Assembly (NCBI GenBank): GCA_903959115.1
Contig: CAJBVU010000018.1
Span: 1-21,048 of the forward strand
From: an uncultured Bacteroidota bacterium
GTDB taxonomy: Bacteria > Bacteroidota > Bacteroidia > NS11-12g > UBA955
Reading direction: 5' to 3'
Length of the DNA stretch: 21,048 nt
The notes under the pieces: generated by a model
Seen by the model: the letters and a program-made list of their open reading frames with translations, nothing else
What the model was told of the DNA's origin: nothing
Database searches by the model: none
Shown: positions 8,392 to 14,892 of the stretch, piece after piece
Position numbering within the stretch: the first letter of the stretch is position 1
Layout of the letters: each line of letters starts with the position of its first letter
Program-made: the position numbers and the translations under genes

Positions 8392-8643
8392 TTAACCACT
8401 AATTTCATCAAAACCCTTGGCGGTGAGTTGAAATCGGGTTTTACGAATTTTATCAATGTCAAAGGAACTTAGCACTTTGTCGTCTTTGCCAATCGCTTTG
8501 ATATATCGATAATGATGCAACTGACGAATGATGTCAACGGTGACATTAATCTGTATGCCGGTATCCTCCATCACTGTAATGGGAGTTTCTGCATGAATTA
8601 GGCAGAGTAATACTTTCCGCTCATCGTCGCCGATTTCAAACAT
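8392..8643 (-). CDS. Small protein of unknown function, possibly winged-helix, coupled to lysS
   Basis: An 83-residue protein I cannot place in a named family. Its ATG overlaps the lysS stop by one base (TGATG), so it is very likely real and translated by coupling from the lysS mRNA. The residue pattern resembles a minimal winged helix-turn-helix: a first helix (DDERKVLLCLIHA, 6-18), a short second helix (TPITVMEDTGI), a recognition-type helix (VTVDIIRQLHHYRYIKAI, 34-51), then a wing ending in FQLTAKGFDEI, where LTAKG is common at the end of such folds. There is no signal peptide, membrane segment or metal-binding cluster. It could be a DNA-binding regulator or just a small protein-interaction domain. 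Existence is fairly sure; fold is an inference from pattern; function unknown. Confidence 0.72.
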   Translation of the reverse strand: MFEIGDDERKVLLCLIHAETPITVMEDTGIQINVTVDIIRQLHHYRYIKAIGKDDKVLSSFDIDKIRKTRFQLTAKGFDEISG

Positions 8644-10166
8644 CAGTCGAACTTTTCAGGACGCATCTGCGGGAAGAACAATACCTCTTGAATGCTCTGC
8701 TGATTCGTAAGCATCATGGTAAGGCGGTCAATTCCTACACCCAAACCACTGCTAGGTGGCATCGCATATTCCAGCGCCCTCACAAAATCATGGTCGTATG
8801 CCATCGCTTCTTCGTCGCCACGGGCTGCCAATGCAAGTTGGTCTTCGAACCTTTCTCGTTGGTCGATAGGGTCGTTTAGCTCGGTATATGCATTTGCAAT
8901 TTCCTTTCCGTTCACAAAGAGTTCAAATCGTTCAACCAATCCTGGCTTGGAGCGATGCTTTTTTGTAAGCGGACTCATTTCGATGGGGTAATCGGTAATG
9001 AATGTGGGTTGGATCAAATGCTTTTCTGCGCAGGCACCGAAAATTTCATCGATCAACTTAGCGACACCCATTTGCGCGGTGACTTCACAGCCTAAATTTT
9101 TGGCTGCGGCACCCAATTCGGCCTCTGACTTTCCTTCGATATCTATATCGCCATATTTCTTAATCGCTTCAGCCATTGTCAAACGGGCATAAGGCTTAGC
9201 AAAAGAAATTTCATTTTCACCTACCATTACGGTGGTTGAACCGGCGACATCCATTGCGCAGGTGTCGAGCATTTCTTCTACGAAGTCCATCATCCAATAG
9301 TAGTCTTTGTAGGCAACGTAGATCTCCAAACCGGTAAATTCTGGGTTGTGCGTGCGATCGATGCCTTCATTGCGGAAGTTTTTTGCAAACTCATACACAC
9401 CATCGAAACCTCCAACGATCAAACGTTTTAGGAACAATTCATTGGCGATACGCAAATACAAAGGAATATCTAGGGCATTGTGATGGGTCATAAACGGCCT
9501 TGCGGCAGCACCCCCATGAATGGTCTGAAGAATTGGAGTTTCTACTTCGAGGTAGCCTTTACTATTGAAGGTGTTTCTCAAACTTTGAATCACTTTGGTT
9601 CGTTTGATAAACGTTTCTTTGAATTGGGGGTTGACAACCAAATCCACATAGCGCATTCTATAACGGGCTTCGGGGTCGCTAAATGCATCGTATACATTTC
9701 CTTCGGCGTCTTGTTTTGGCAAAGGCAATGGATTGAGGCATTTTGATAAAAGCATCAGCTCAGTTACATGCACCGAAAGTTCACCGGTTTGTGTAGTGAA
9801 TACATGGCCTTTTACGCCAATGATATCACCGATATCGAGCAATTTTTTGAATACGGTATTGTAAAGATCCTTGTTTTCGTCTGGGCAGATTTCATCGCGG
9901 TTCACATAGATTTGAATACGACCGCTAGAGTCTTGCAAATCAGCAAATGCGGCTTTTCCCATGATACGACGGGTCATTAGGCGACCTGCCAAAACCACTT
10001 CTTTCCATTTCTGATCTTCCGAGCTGTTTTCGTAATCTTTACGAATATCGATTGCCAAGCAATTTACGGGGTAAAGGGCAGCGGGGTAAGGATCGATGCC
10101 AAGGGCTCTTAATTGTTCGAGCGATTGACGGCGAAGTAGTTGTTGTTCGTTAAGGGTAGTTTCCAT
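8643..10166 (-). CDS. lysS: Lysyl-tRNA synthetase, class II
   Basis: Charges tRNA-Lys with lysine in the cytoplasm. The 507-residue protein has the standard architecture: an N-terminal OB-fold anticodon-binding domain at about 55-140 (VVLAGRLMTRRIMGKAAFADL), then the class II catalytic core. Motif 2 is at 258-285 with FRNEGIDRTHNPEFTGLEIY, and motif 3 at 474-481 (GLGVGIDR). The substrate-binding EIANAYTELNDP block is at 422-433. The start ATG at 10166 gives the usual N-terminus and lies 13 bases after a TAATTTTG element. lysS is 37 bases downstream of the lspA stop, so it may also receive read-through from the ileS operon. The small gene at 8392-8643 overlaps its stop. No missing motif seen. 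Confidence 0.98.
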   Translation of the reverse strand: METTLNEQQLLRRQSLEQLRALGIDPYPAALYPVNCLAIDIRKDYENSSEDQKWKEVVLAGRLMTRRIMGKAAFADLQDSSGRIQIYVNRDEICPDENKDLYNTVFKKLLDIGDIIGVKGHVFTTQTGELSVHVTELMLLSKCLNPLPLPKQDAEGNVYDAFSDPEARYRMRYVDLVVNPQFKETFIKRTKVIQSLRNTFNSKGYLEVETPILQTIHGGAAARPFMTHHNALDIPLYLRIANELFLKRLIVGGFDGVYEFAKNFRNEGIDRTHNPEFTGLEIYVAYKDYYWMMDFVEEMLDTCAMDVAGSTTVMVGENEISFAKPYARLTMAEAIKKYGDIDIEGKSEAELGAAAKNLGCEVTAQMGVAKLIDEIFGACAEKHLIQPTFITDYPIEMSPLTKKHRSKPGLVERFELFVNGKEIANAYTELNDPIDQRERFEDQLALAARGDEEAMAYDHDFVRALEYAMPPSSGLGVGIDRLTMMLTNQQSIQEVLFFPQMRPEKFD

Positions 10167-10179
10167 GCGATTTGGCTTG

Positions 10180-10187
10180 CAAAATTA
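10180..10187 (-). promoter_or_regulatory. -7 promoter element of lysS
   Basis: The minus strand reads TAATTTTG, a full TAnnTTTG match, in the 37-base gap between lspA and lysS and 13 bases before the lysS ATG. No TTG is seen at the normal -33 distance, so this may be a weak internal promoter. Confidence 0.4.
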
Positions 10188-10203
10188 GCCAAAATTCGCG
10201 ATA

Positions 10204-10935
10204 TTATTGGGGAGAATCGCTTGGGTTGTTGTTGGGTGTTTCCTCGGTGCTTTCGGCGGTTGTTTCTTCAATATTCGACGCTTCAGGTTGAGCTGGTTTG
10301 TTGCTTCCAAAGGCCATTTCGATGGAGTCCTTAGAGAAGAATGAATTCTGACCGATGATCATCACGGCGACACCTACTGTAATGCAAGCATCGGCGAAGT
10401 TCCAGATGGGAGAAAAGAAGACAAAAAACTGGCCACCCCACAGCGGCAACCATTCTGGTAGGTGACCTTCCCAGAGTGGAGCATAGAACATATCAACTAC
10501 CTGTCCTTCAAACCAACTACCAATATATTGGTTATCAGCAGCATAGATTACTCCGTAAAAAACAGAGTCGATGATATTGCCCAAAGCACCGGCAAGCACG
10601 AGCGACAGCGACAGTAGCAATCCCCAGTGCGCATTGTTTTTGATGCTTTTAACCAGGTACCAAAATCCCACACATGATACGATGATGCGGAACAATGTGA
10701 GTATTAATTTGCCCACTTTGCCACCGCCAAAGAGCTTCATTCCATAGGCCATGCCATCGTTTTCGATGAAATAAATTTTAAACCAATCGCCAAAAATGGG
10801 GAGGATTTCACCCAACATAAAGTGGGATTTGACATAAATTTTTATGCATTGATCGATGCTGAGGAGCGTCAATATTAGCACCACCGGAATAATGAATTTC
10901 CGGGTTTTAAACGGGGATACAGAAATGTTCGACAA
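10204..10935 (-). CDS. lspA: Lipoprotein signal peptidase (signal peptidase II)
   Basis: An inner-membrane aspartyl protease that cuts the signal peptide of prolipoproteins after lipid transfer. The family landmarks are present: SIDQCIKIYV in the first membrane helix (26-35), IENDGMAYG (57-65), GNIIDS with catalytic Asp123, VVDMFY (146-151), and IWNFADACIT with catalytic Asp182. Membrane helices are visible near 14-32, 76-96, 104-122 and 180-196. At 243 residues it is longer than the roughly 160-170 of Escherichia coli. The extra length is an insertion between the two catalytic aspartates (about 128-175) and an acidic, Thr/Glu/Pro-rich tail from about 203. The start is TTG at 10935: an in-frame TAA (the upstream gene's stop) lies two codons before it, and the next Met (40) would delete the first helix. 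It is the last gene of the ileS cluster. Confidence 0.95.
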   Translation of the reverse strand: MSNISVSPFKTRKFIIPVVLILTLLSIDQCIKIYVKSHFMLGEILPIFGDWFKIYFIENDGMAYGMKLFGGGKVGKLILTLFRIIVSCVGFWYLVKSIKNNAHWGLLLSLSLVLAGALGNIIDSVFYGVIYAADNQYIGSWFEGQVVDMFYAPLWEGHLPEWLPLWGGQFFVFFSPIWNFADACITVGVAVMIIGQNSFFSKDSIEMAFGSNKPAQPEASNIEETTAESTEETPNNNPSDSPQ

Positions 10936-10941
10936 GGGGTA

Positions 10942-11319
10942 TTAACGCTTCAATTTGGCCTCGATGGTTTGCGTAGTATGGGGTACGGCGCGCAATCTTT
11001 CTTTAGGAATAAGCTTTCCTGAAGTTTTACAAATACCATAGGTTTTGTTTTCGATGCGAACGATAGCGGCTTCCAAATTTTTGATAAATTTTAATTGGTG
11101 GGCAGCCAACTGATTGAGATTTTCTTTCTCAAAGGTATCGGCGCCATCGTCTAAGGTAAGGTAATTGTTGTTTGTACCATCCCCACCGCCTTGGTTACCA
11201 TCTCTAAGATTGTTTTGAATGGTTTTGAACTCATCCTTGGCGATTTCCATTTTTTTCAAGATGATTTCTCTGAACTCTTGCAGTTCTTCATCGTTGTACC
11301 TGGTCTTTTCTTTTTCCAT
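10942..11319 (-). CDS. TraR/DksA-family protein with degenerate zinc finger
   Basis: A 125-residue protein of the DksA/TraR family, whose members insert a coiled coil into the RNA polymerase secondary channel and modulate initiation. The N-terminal half (about 8-90) is charged and helical with a Gly/Asn-rich middle (41-53). The coil-tip region DDGADTFEKE (57-66) keeps an acidic pair like the Asp-x-x-Asp of DksA. The C-terminal finger is recognisable (YGICKTSGKLIPKERLRAVP, 94-113), but only the first cysteine (97) of the usual four remains; the second is Ser100. Zinc binding is therefore unlikely. It sits between ileS (2-base gap) and lspA (6-base gap), an arrangement I recall from other Bacteroidota. 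Target genes and ppGpp dependence cannot be judged. The family is clear, the exact role is not. Confidence 0.92.
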   Translation of the reverse strand: MEKEKTRYNDEELQEFREIILKKMEIAKDEFKTIQNNLRDGNQGGGDGTNNNYLTLDDGADTFEKENLNQLAAHQLKFIKNLEAAIVRIENKTYGICKTSGKLIPKERLRAVPHTTQTIEAKLKR

Positions 11320-11321
11320 AA

Positions 11322-14300
11322 CTAAACTTTCATTAAGGTGATATGAACGGGGTAATCGTACACATCAAGCACGTGCTCACTGTCTTCTTCAGTTTCTTGA
11401 ATCGACAGGGCCAATACTTCGCCACAAATATAAGTGTTAAAATGCTTTACACTTTCTACCAATGCATTATCGGCTTTGTATTTAACATGAATTTTATCTG
11501 TAACATCCAATCCGATGTCTTTTCTGAGGTTCTGAATTCGATTCACAAATTCTCTGGCCATGCCTTCCAAATGCAGACTTTCGCTAATTGTGATATCCAA
11601 AGCAACCGTAGTTCCATTTTCAGAAGCAACCAACCAACCCGGCATATCTTGGGTTACGATTTCCACATCCTCCATTTGCAATTCGGTGGGATTTCCGTTC
11701 AAATTCACTGTGATTTGTTGGTCGTTTTCCAACTGACGGATTTGTTCTTGCGAAAAACCCTGAACGATGGCTGCCATCGCCTTCATTTCCCCACCCAATT
11801 TTTTACCTAAGGTCTTGAAATTTGGTTTGATGCTTTTCACCAAGCTCGGGTGATTGGCCGATACGTATTCGATTTCCTTCACATTCACCTCAGAGCAAAT
11901 GAGTTCCGCCATGTGTTGCACGGCCTCTTTCACCTCAAGTTTATCCGCAGGGAATAGGATTTTCTGCAAGGGCTGTCGCACCTTGATTTTCTCTTTTTTA
12001 CGCAAACTCAACACCAAGCTACATACTTGCTGCGCCAATTCCATAGAGGTCTCCAACTTTGGATTGATGGCGGTAGCATCGGTATTTGGCCACTCGGTCA
12101 AGTGGACACTCGCTGGGGTTTCATTCCGGCTGATGCGTGTTACGTTGAGCGAGCGATACAACCAATCGCTAAAGAACGGTGCGATAGGTGCAGTAAGCTG
12201 GGTAACGGTATTCAAACAGCGATAAAGGGTTTCGTAAGCGGCCTTTTTATCGTCGTTTAATTCGCCTTTCCAGAATCTGCGACGCGACAAGCGAACGTAC
12301 CAGTTTGAGAGTTGTTCACCCACGAAATCTTCGATGGCCCTCCCCGCGCGGGTGGGATCGTAATCGTTGAAAGCGGCTTCCACTTCTTGGATCAAGGAAT
12401 TGAGTTTGCTCAAAATCCAACGGTCCATCTCGCTAAAGTGCGAACTATTTACGGGCGAATCGGGATTGAATTCGTATTGGTCGATGTTGGCGTAAATGGC
12501 AAAAAAGCTATAAGTATTGTAAAGTGTACCCAGGAACTTCCGTTGCGATTCAACCACTCCATCCATATCAAACTTTAAATTGTCCCATGGCTGCGCGTTG
12601 GTAACCATATACCATCGAACGGCATCGGCGCCATATTTGCCTACGGTTTCAAAGGGGTCGATGGCATTGCCTAGGCGTTTGCTCATCTTATTGCCGTTTT
12701 TATCCAGCACCAGTCCGTTGGCGATTACGTTTTTGAACGCGACTTCATCAAACAACAAGGTACCGAGGGCATGGAGGGTAAAGAACCATCCGCGGGTTTG
12801 ATCCACCCCTTCTGCGATAAAATCGGCGGGGAAGTTTTGCTTGAAAACCTCTTGATTTTCGAAAGGATAATGCCATTGGGCGTAGGGCATTGCGCCGCTA
12901 TCAAACCAGACATCGATGAGGTCGAGTTCGCGGGTCATTGCCTTGCCAGAAGCACTCACCAGGGTAATGCGATCCACGTACGGGCGGTGCAAATCTTGGG
13001 TGAGATCTTCTGCAGATTGCTGTAAACCAAGGACTTGGTTGGCCTTTTCGATTTCTTTGTTGAGTTCGTCGATGCTGCCGATGCAGATTTCTTCGCTGCC
13101 GTCTTCGGTGCGCCAAATGGGCAGGGGTGTTCCCCAGAAGCGAGAGCGAGAAAGGTTCCAATCCACTAGGTTTTCCAACCAGTTGCCGAATCTGCCTTCA
13201 CCGGTAGATGCGGGTTTCCAGTTGATGGTTTTGTTGAGCTCTACCAAGCGATCTTTTACGGCTGTGGTGCGCACGAACCAACTTTCCAAGGGGTAATAGA
13301 GGATGGGTTTATCGGTACGCCAGCAGTGGGGATAGGTGTGCTCGTATTTTTCGACCTTAAAGGCTTTGTTTTCTTGTTTTAGTTTGATGGCGATGCGCTC
13401 ATCCACGCCAAGGTATTTGTCGCGCCCCTGCTTATGAGCTTCTTCAGCTTTTTCTTCCTCGCTGAGATAGGCTTCTTTGACGTACTCTCCGGCGAAGTCG
13501 GTGACACAATCCAAGAACTTGCCTTTTTTATCTACTAGCGTTAGGGCGCCGATGCCGTTTTCGCGGGCAGTTTTAAAATCGTCTGCTCCAAAGCTAGGCG
13601 CGATGTGCACGATACCGGTACCATCTTCTGTGGATACAAAGTCGCCGACGATTACTCGGAAGGCGTCGCCTTCCTCGGGTTGGGCATAGGGTAGGAGTTG
13701 GTGGTAGCGGGTACCTTCAAGGTCGGAGCCTTTTTGGGTATTGAGTTTTCTCCAGGGGAGGATTTTTTGTTGTGGGGTATAGTTTTCCAGGGGGGCTTCA
13801 GCGCCTTCGGCGCTGAAGAACTTTCCAACCAAGGCCGACGCCAGCGTGACCTTGATTTGTGTTCCTGTATAAGGATTAAACGTTTCTATCTGGTCGTAGT
13901 CGATGTCTTTCCCCACCGCCAACGCTGTATTGCTCGGCAATGTCCAAGGCGTAGTTGTCCATGCGAGGAAATACTCATTTTCTGTTCCTTGCACCTGAAA
14001 CTGTGCCACGATGGTGGTGTCCTTCACATTCTGGTAGGTGCCCGGCTGATTCAATTCATGACTCGAAAGTCCAGTCCCGGCAGCCGGTGAAAACGGTTGA
14101 ATCGTATAGCCTTTGTATAAATAACCCTTATCGTAAAGCTGCTTTAACAAGTGCCACAAACTCTCGATGTAGTTGTTTTCGTAGGTCACATATGGATGAT
14201 CTAAGTCCACCCAATAGCCAATTTGTCGGGTCAAATCGTCCCAGCGATCTTTGAACATTAGGACATCGGCACGACATTCCTTGTTGTAGTCTTCCATCGA

Positions 14301-14630
14301 AATTTTGGTTCCGATGTCTTCCTTTTTGATACCCAAACGCTTTTCAACTTGCAGTTCGATGGGCAAACCGTGGGTATCCCAACCGCCTTTTCGCGCTACT
14401 TGAAATCCTTGTTGGGTTTTGAATCTACAAAATATATCCTTGATGGCACGGGCCATTACGTGGTGTATGCCGGGCATGCCGTTGGCACTCGGAGGTCCCT
14501 CAAAGAAGGTGAAACTCGGCGCACCGTTCCGTTGATCAACACTTTGCTGAAACACCGATTCTTGCTCCCAAAAGGCAAGTATTTCCGCTTCAATTTGCGG
14601 CCAATTTAATTGTTTGAGTGTAGGATACAT
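11322..14630 (-). CDS. ileS: Isoleucyl-tRNA synthetase
   Basis: Charges tRNA-Ile in the cytoplasm and hydrolyses mischarged Val-tRNA. It is a class Ia enzyme of 1102 residues. The HIGH-type motif lies in GPPSANGMPGIHHVMAR (45-61). The editing domain includes LAWTTTPWTLPSNTALAVG (222-240) and TEDGTGIVHIAPSFGADD (334-351), and KMSKR is at 648-652. The WNLSRSRFWGTPLPIW segment (491-506) is also typical. An anticodon-binding helical domain follows from about 720. The length and motifs fit the eukaryote-like branch of IleRS, often less sensitive to mupirocin; that is a family-level remark only. It is the first gene of ileS, TraR/DksA-like, lspA. The editing domain holds a short Ala/Glu-rich segment (SAEGAEA, 273-279) encoded by a perfect palindrome. 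Confidence 0.98.
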   Translation of the reverse strand: MYPTLKQLNWPQIEAEILAFWEQESVFQQSVDQRNGAPSFTFFEGPPSANGMPGIHHVMARAIKDIFCRFKTQQGFQVARKGGWDTHGLPIELQVEKRLGIKKEDIGTKISMEDYNKECRADVLMFKDRWDDLTRQIGYWVDLDHPYVTYENNYIESLWHLLKQLYDKGYLYKGYTIQPFSPAAGTGLSSHELNQPGTYQNVKDTTIVAQFQVQGTENEYFLAWTTTPWTLPSNTALAVGKDIDYDQIETFNPYTGTQIKVTLASALVGKFFSAEGAEAPLENYTPQQKILPWRKLNTQKGSDLEGTRYHQLLPYAQPEEGDAFRVIVGDFVSTEDGTGIVHIAPSFGADDFKTARENGIGALTLVDKKGKFLDCVTDFAGEYVKEAYLSEEEKAEEAHKQGRDKYLGVDERIAIKLKQENKAFKVEKYEHTYPHCWRTDKPILYYPLESWFVRTTAVKDRLVELNKTINWKPASTGEGRFGNWLENLVDWNLSRSRFWGTPLPIWRTEDGSEEICIGSIDELNKEIEKANQVLGLQQSAEDLTQDLHRPYVDRITLVSASGKAMTRELDLIDVWFDSGAMPYAQWHYPFENQEVFKQNFPADFIAEGVDQTRGWFFTLHALGTLLFDEVAFKNVIANGLVLDKNGNKMSKRLGNAIDPFETVGKYGADAVRWYMVTNAQPWDNLKFDMDGVVESQRKFLGTLYNTYSFFAIYANIDQYEFNPDSPVNSSHFSEMDRWILSKLNSLIQEVEAAFNDYDPTRAGRAIEDFVGEQLSNWYVRLSRRRFWKGELNDDKKAAYETLYRCLNTVTQLTAPIAPFFSDWLYRSLNVTRISRNETPASVHLTEWPNTDATAINPKLETSMELAQQVCSLVLSLRKKEKIKVRQPLQKILFPADKLEVKEAVQHMAELICSEVNVKEIEYVSANHPSLVKSIKPNFKTLGKKLGGEMKAMAAIVQGFSQEQIRQLENDQQITVNLNGNPTELQMEDVEIVTQDMPGWLVASENGTTVALDITISESLHLEGMAREFVNRIQNLRKDIGLDVTDKIHVKYKADNALVESVKHFNTYICGEVLALSIQETEEDSEHVLDVYDYPVHITLMKV
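13796..13818 (-). repeat. Perfect inverted repeat inside ileS
   Basis: A 10-base-pair inverted repeat (13796-13805 with 13809-13818) and a three-base loop within the coding frame, giving the residues SAEGAEA in the editing domain. The 11-mer GAAGGCGCTGA in it also occurs in the E1 gene at about 20250, again encoding Glu-Gly-Ala-Glu. It could be a small dispersed palindrome or chance. Confidence 0.4.
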
Positions 14631-14652
14631 TCGTGGGTAAACAGTAAAAGTA

Positions 14653-14660
14653 CAAATTTA
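14653..14660 (-). promoter_or_regulatory. -7 promoter element of the ileS operon
   Basis: The minus strand reads TAAATTTG, matching TAnnTTTG, 22 bases before the ileS ATG at 14630. The only nearby upstream TTG (14669-14671) is 8 bases away, too close for a -33 element. Confidence 0.45.
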
Positions 14661-14791
14661 CTGAATTCCAACGGAAAGTAGCACCGGCTGCCGTTGTAGG
14701 AATGCAGTTTTAGAAAGGGATGGTCTTCACGAAATAATTATCTGTCTTTTTCCTGCGGATAAACAGTTGGGGGTAAAATTGCTACATACAA

Positions 14792-14822
14792 AGAGAGGGG
14801 CGGCCATTGGCCGCCCCTCTCT
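14792..14822 (-). terminator. Strong GC-rich hairpin terminator after the secreted-protein gene
   Basis: A perfect palindrome of 15-base arms around one central base (14807); a folded RNA would open a few central pairs as the loop. It starts 70 bases past the stop of the secreted hydrolase-like gene. In that direction it is followed by TTTGTATG and preceded by an A-rich tract; on the plus strand a T-run (14825-14832) follows, so it could end transcription both ways. The rest of the 262-base gap between ileS and 14893 holds only the ileS promoter element and nothing else I can identify. Confidence 0.75.
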
Positions 14823-14892
14823 CTTATTTTTTAAAGTTGAATCCCTAAATAATTTAGAAATTCAATCGAGTTAAGATGTTTGTTTTGGTGAA

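Noticed and set aside
11343..14609. Many plus-strand frames opposite ileS, up to 155 codons
   Set aside because: All lie opposite one continuous IleRS reading with all motifs in place.
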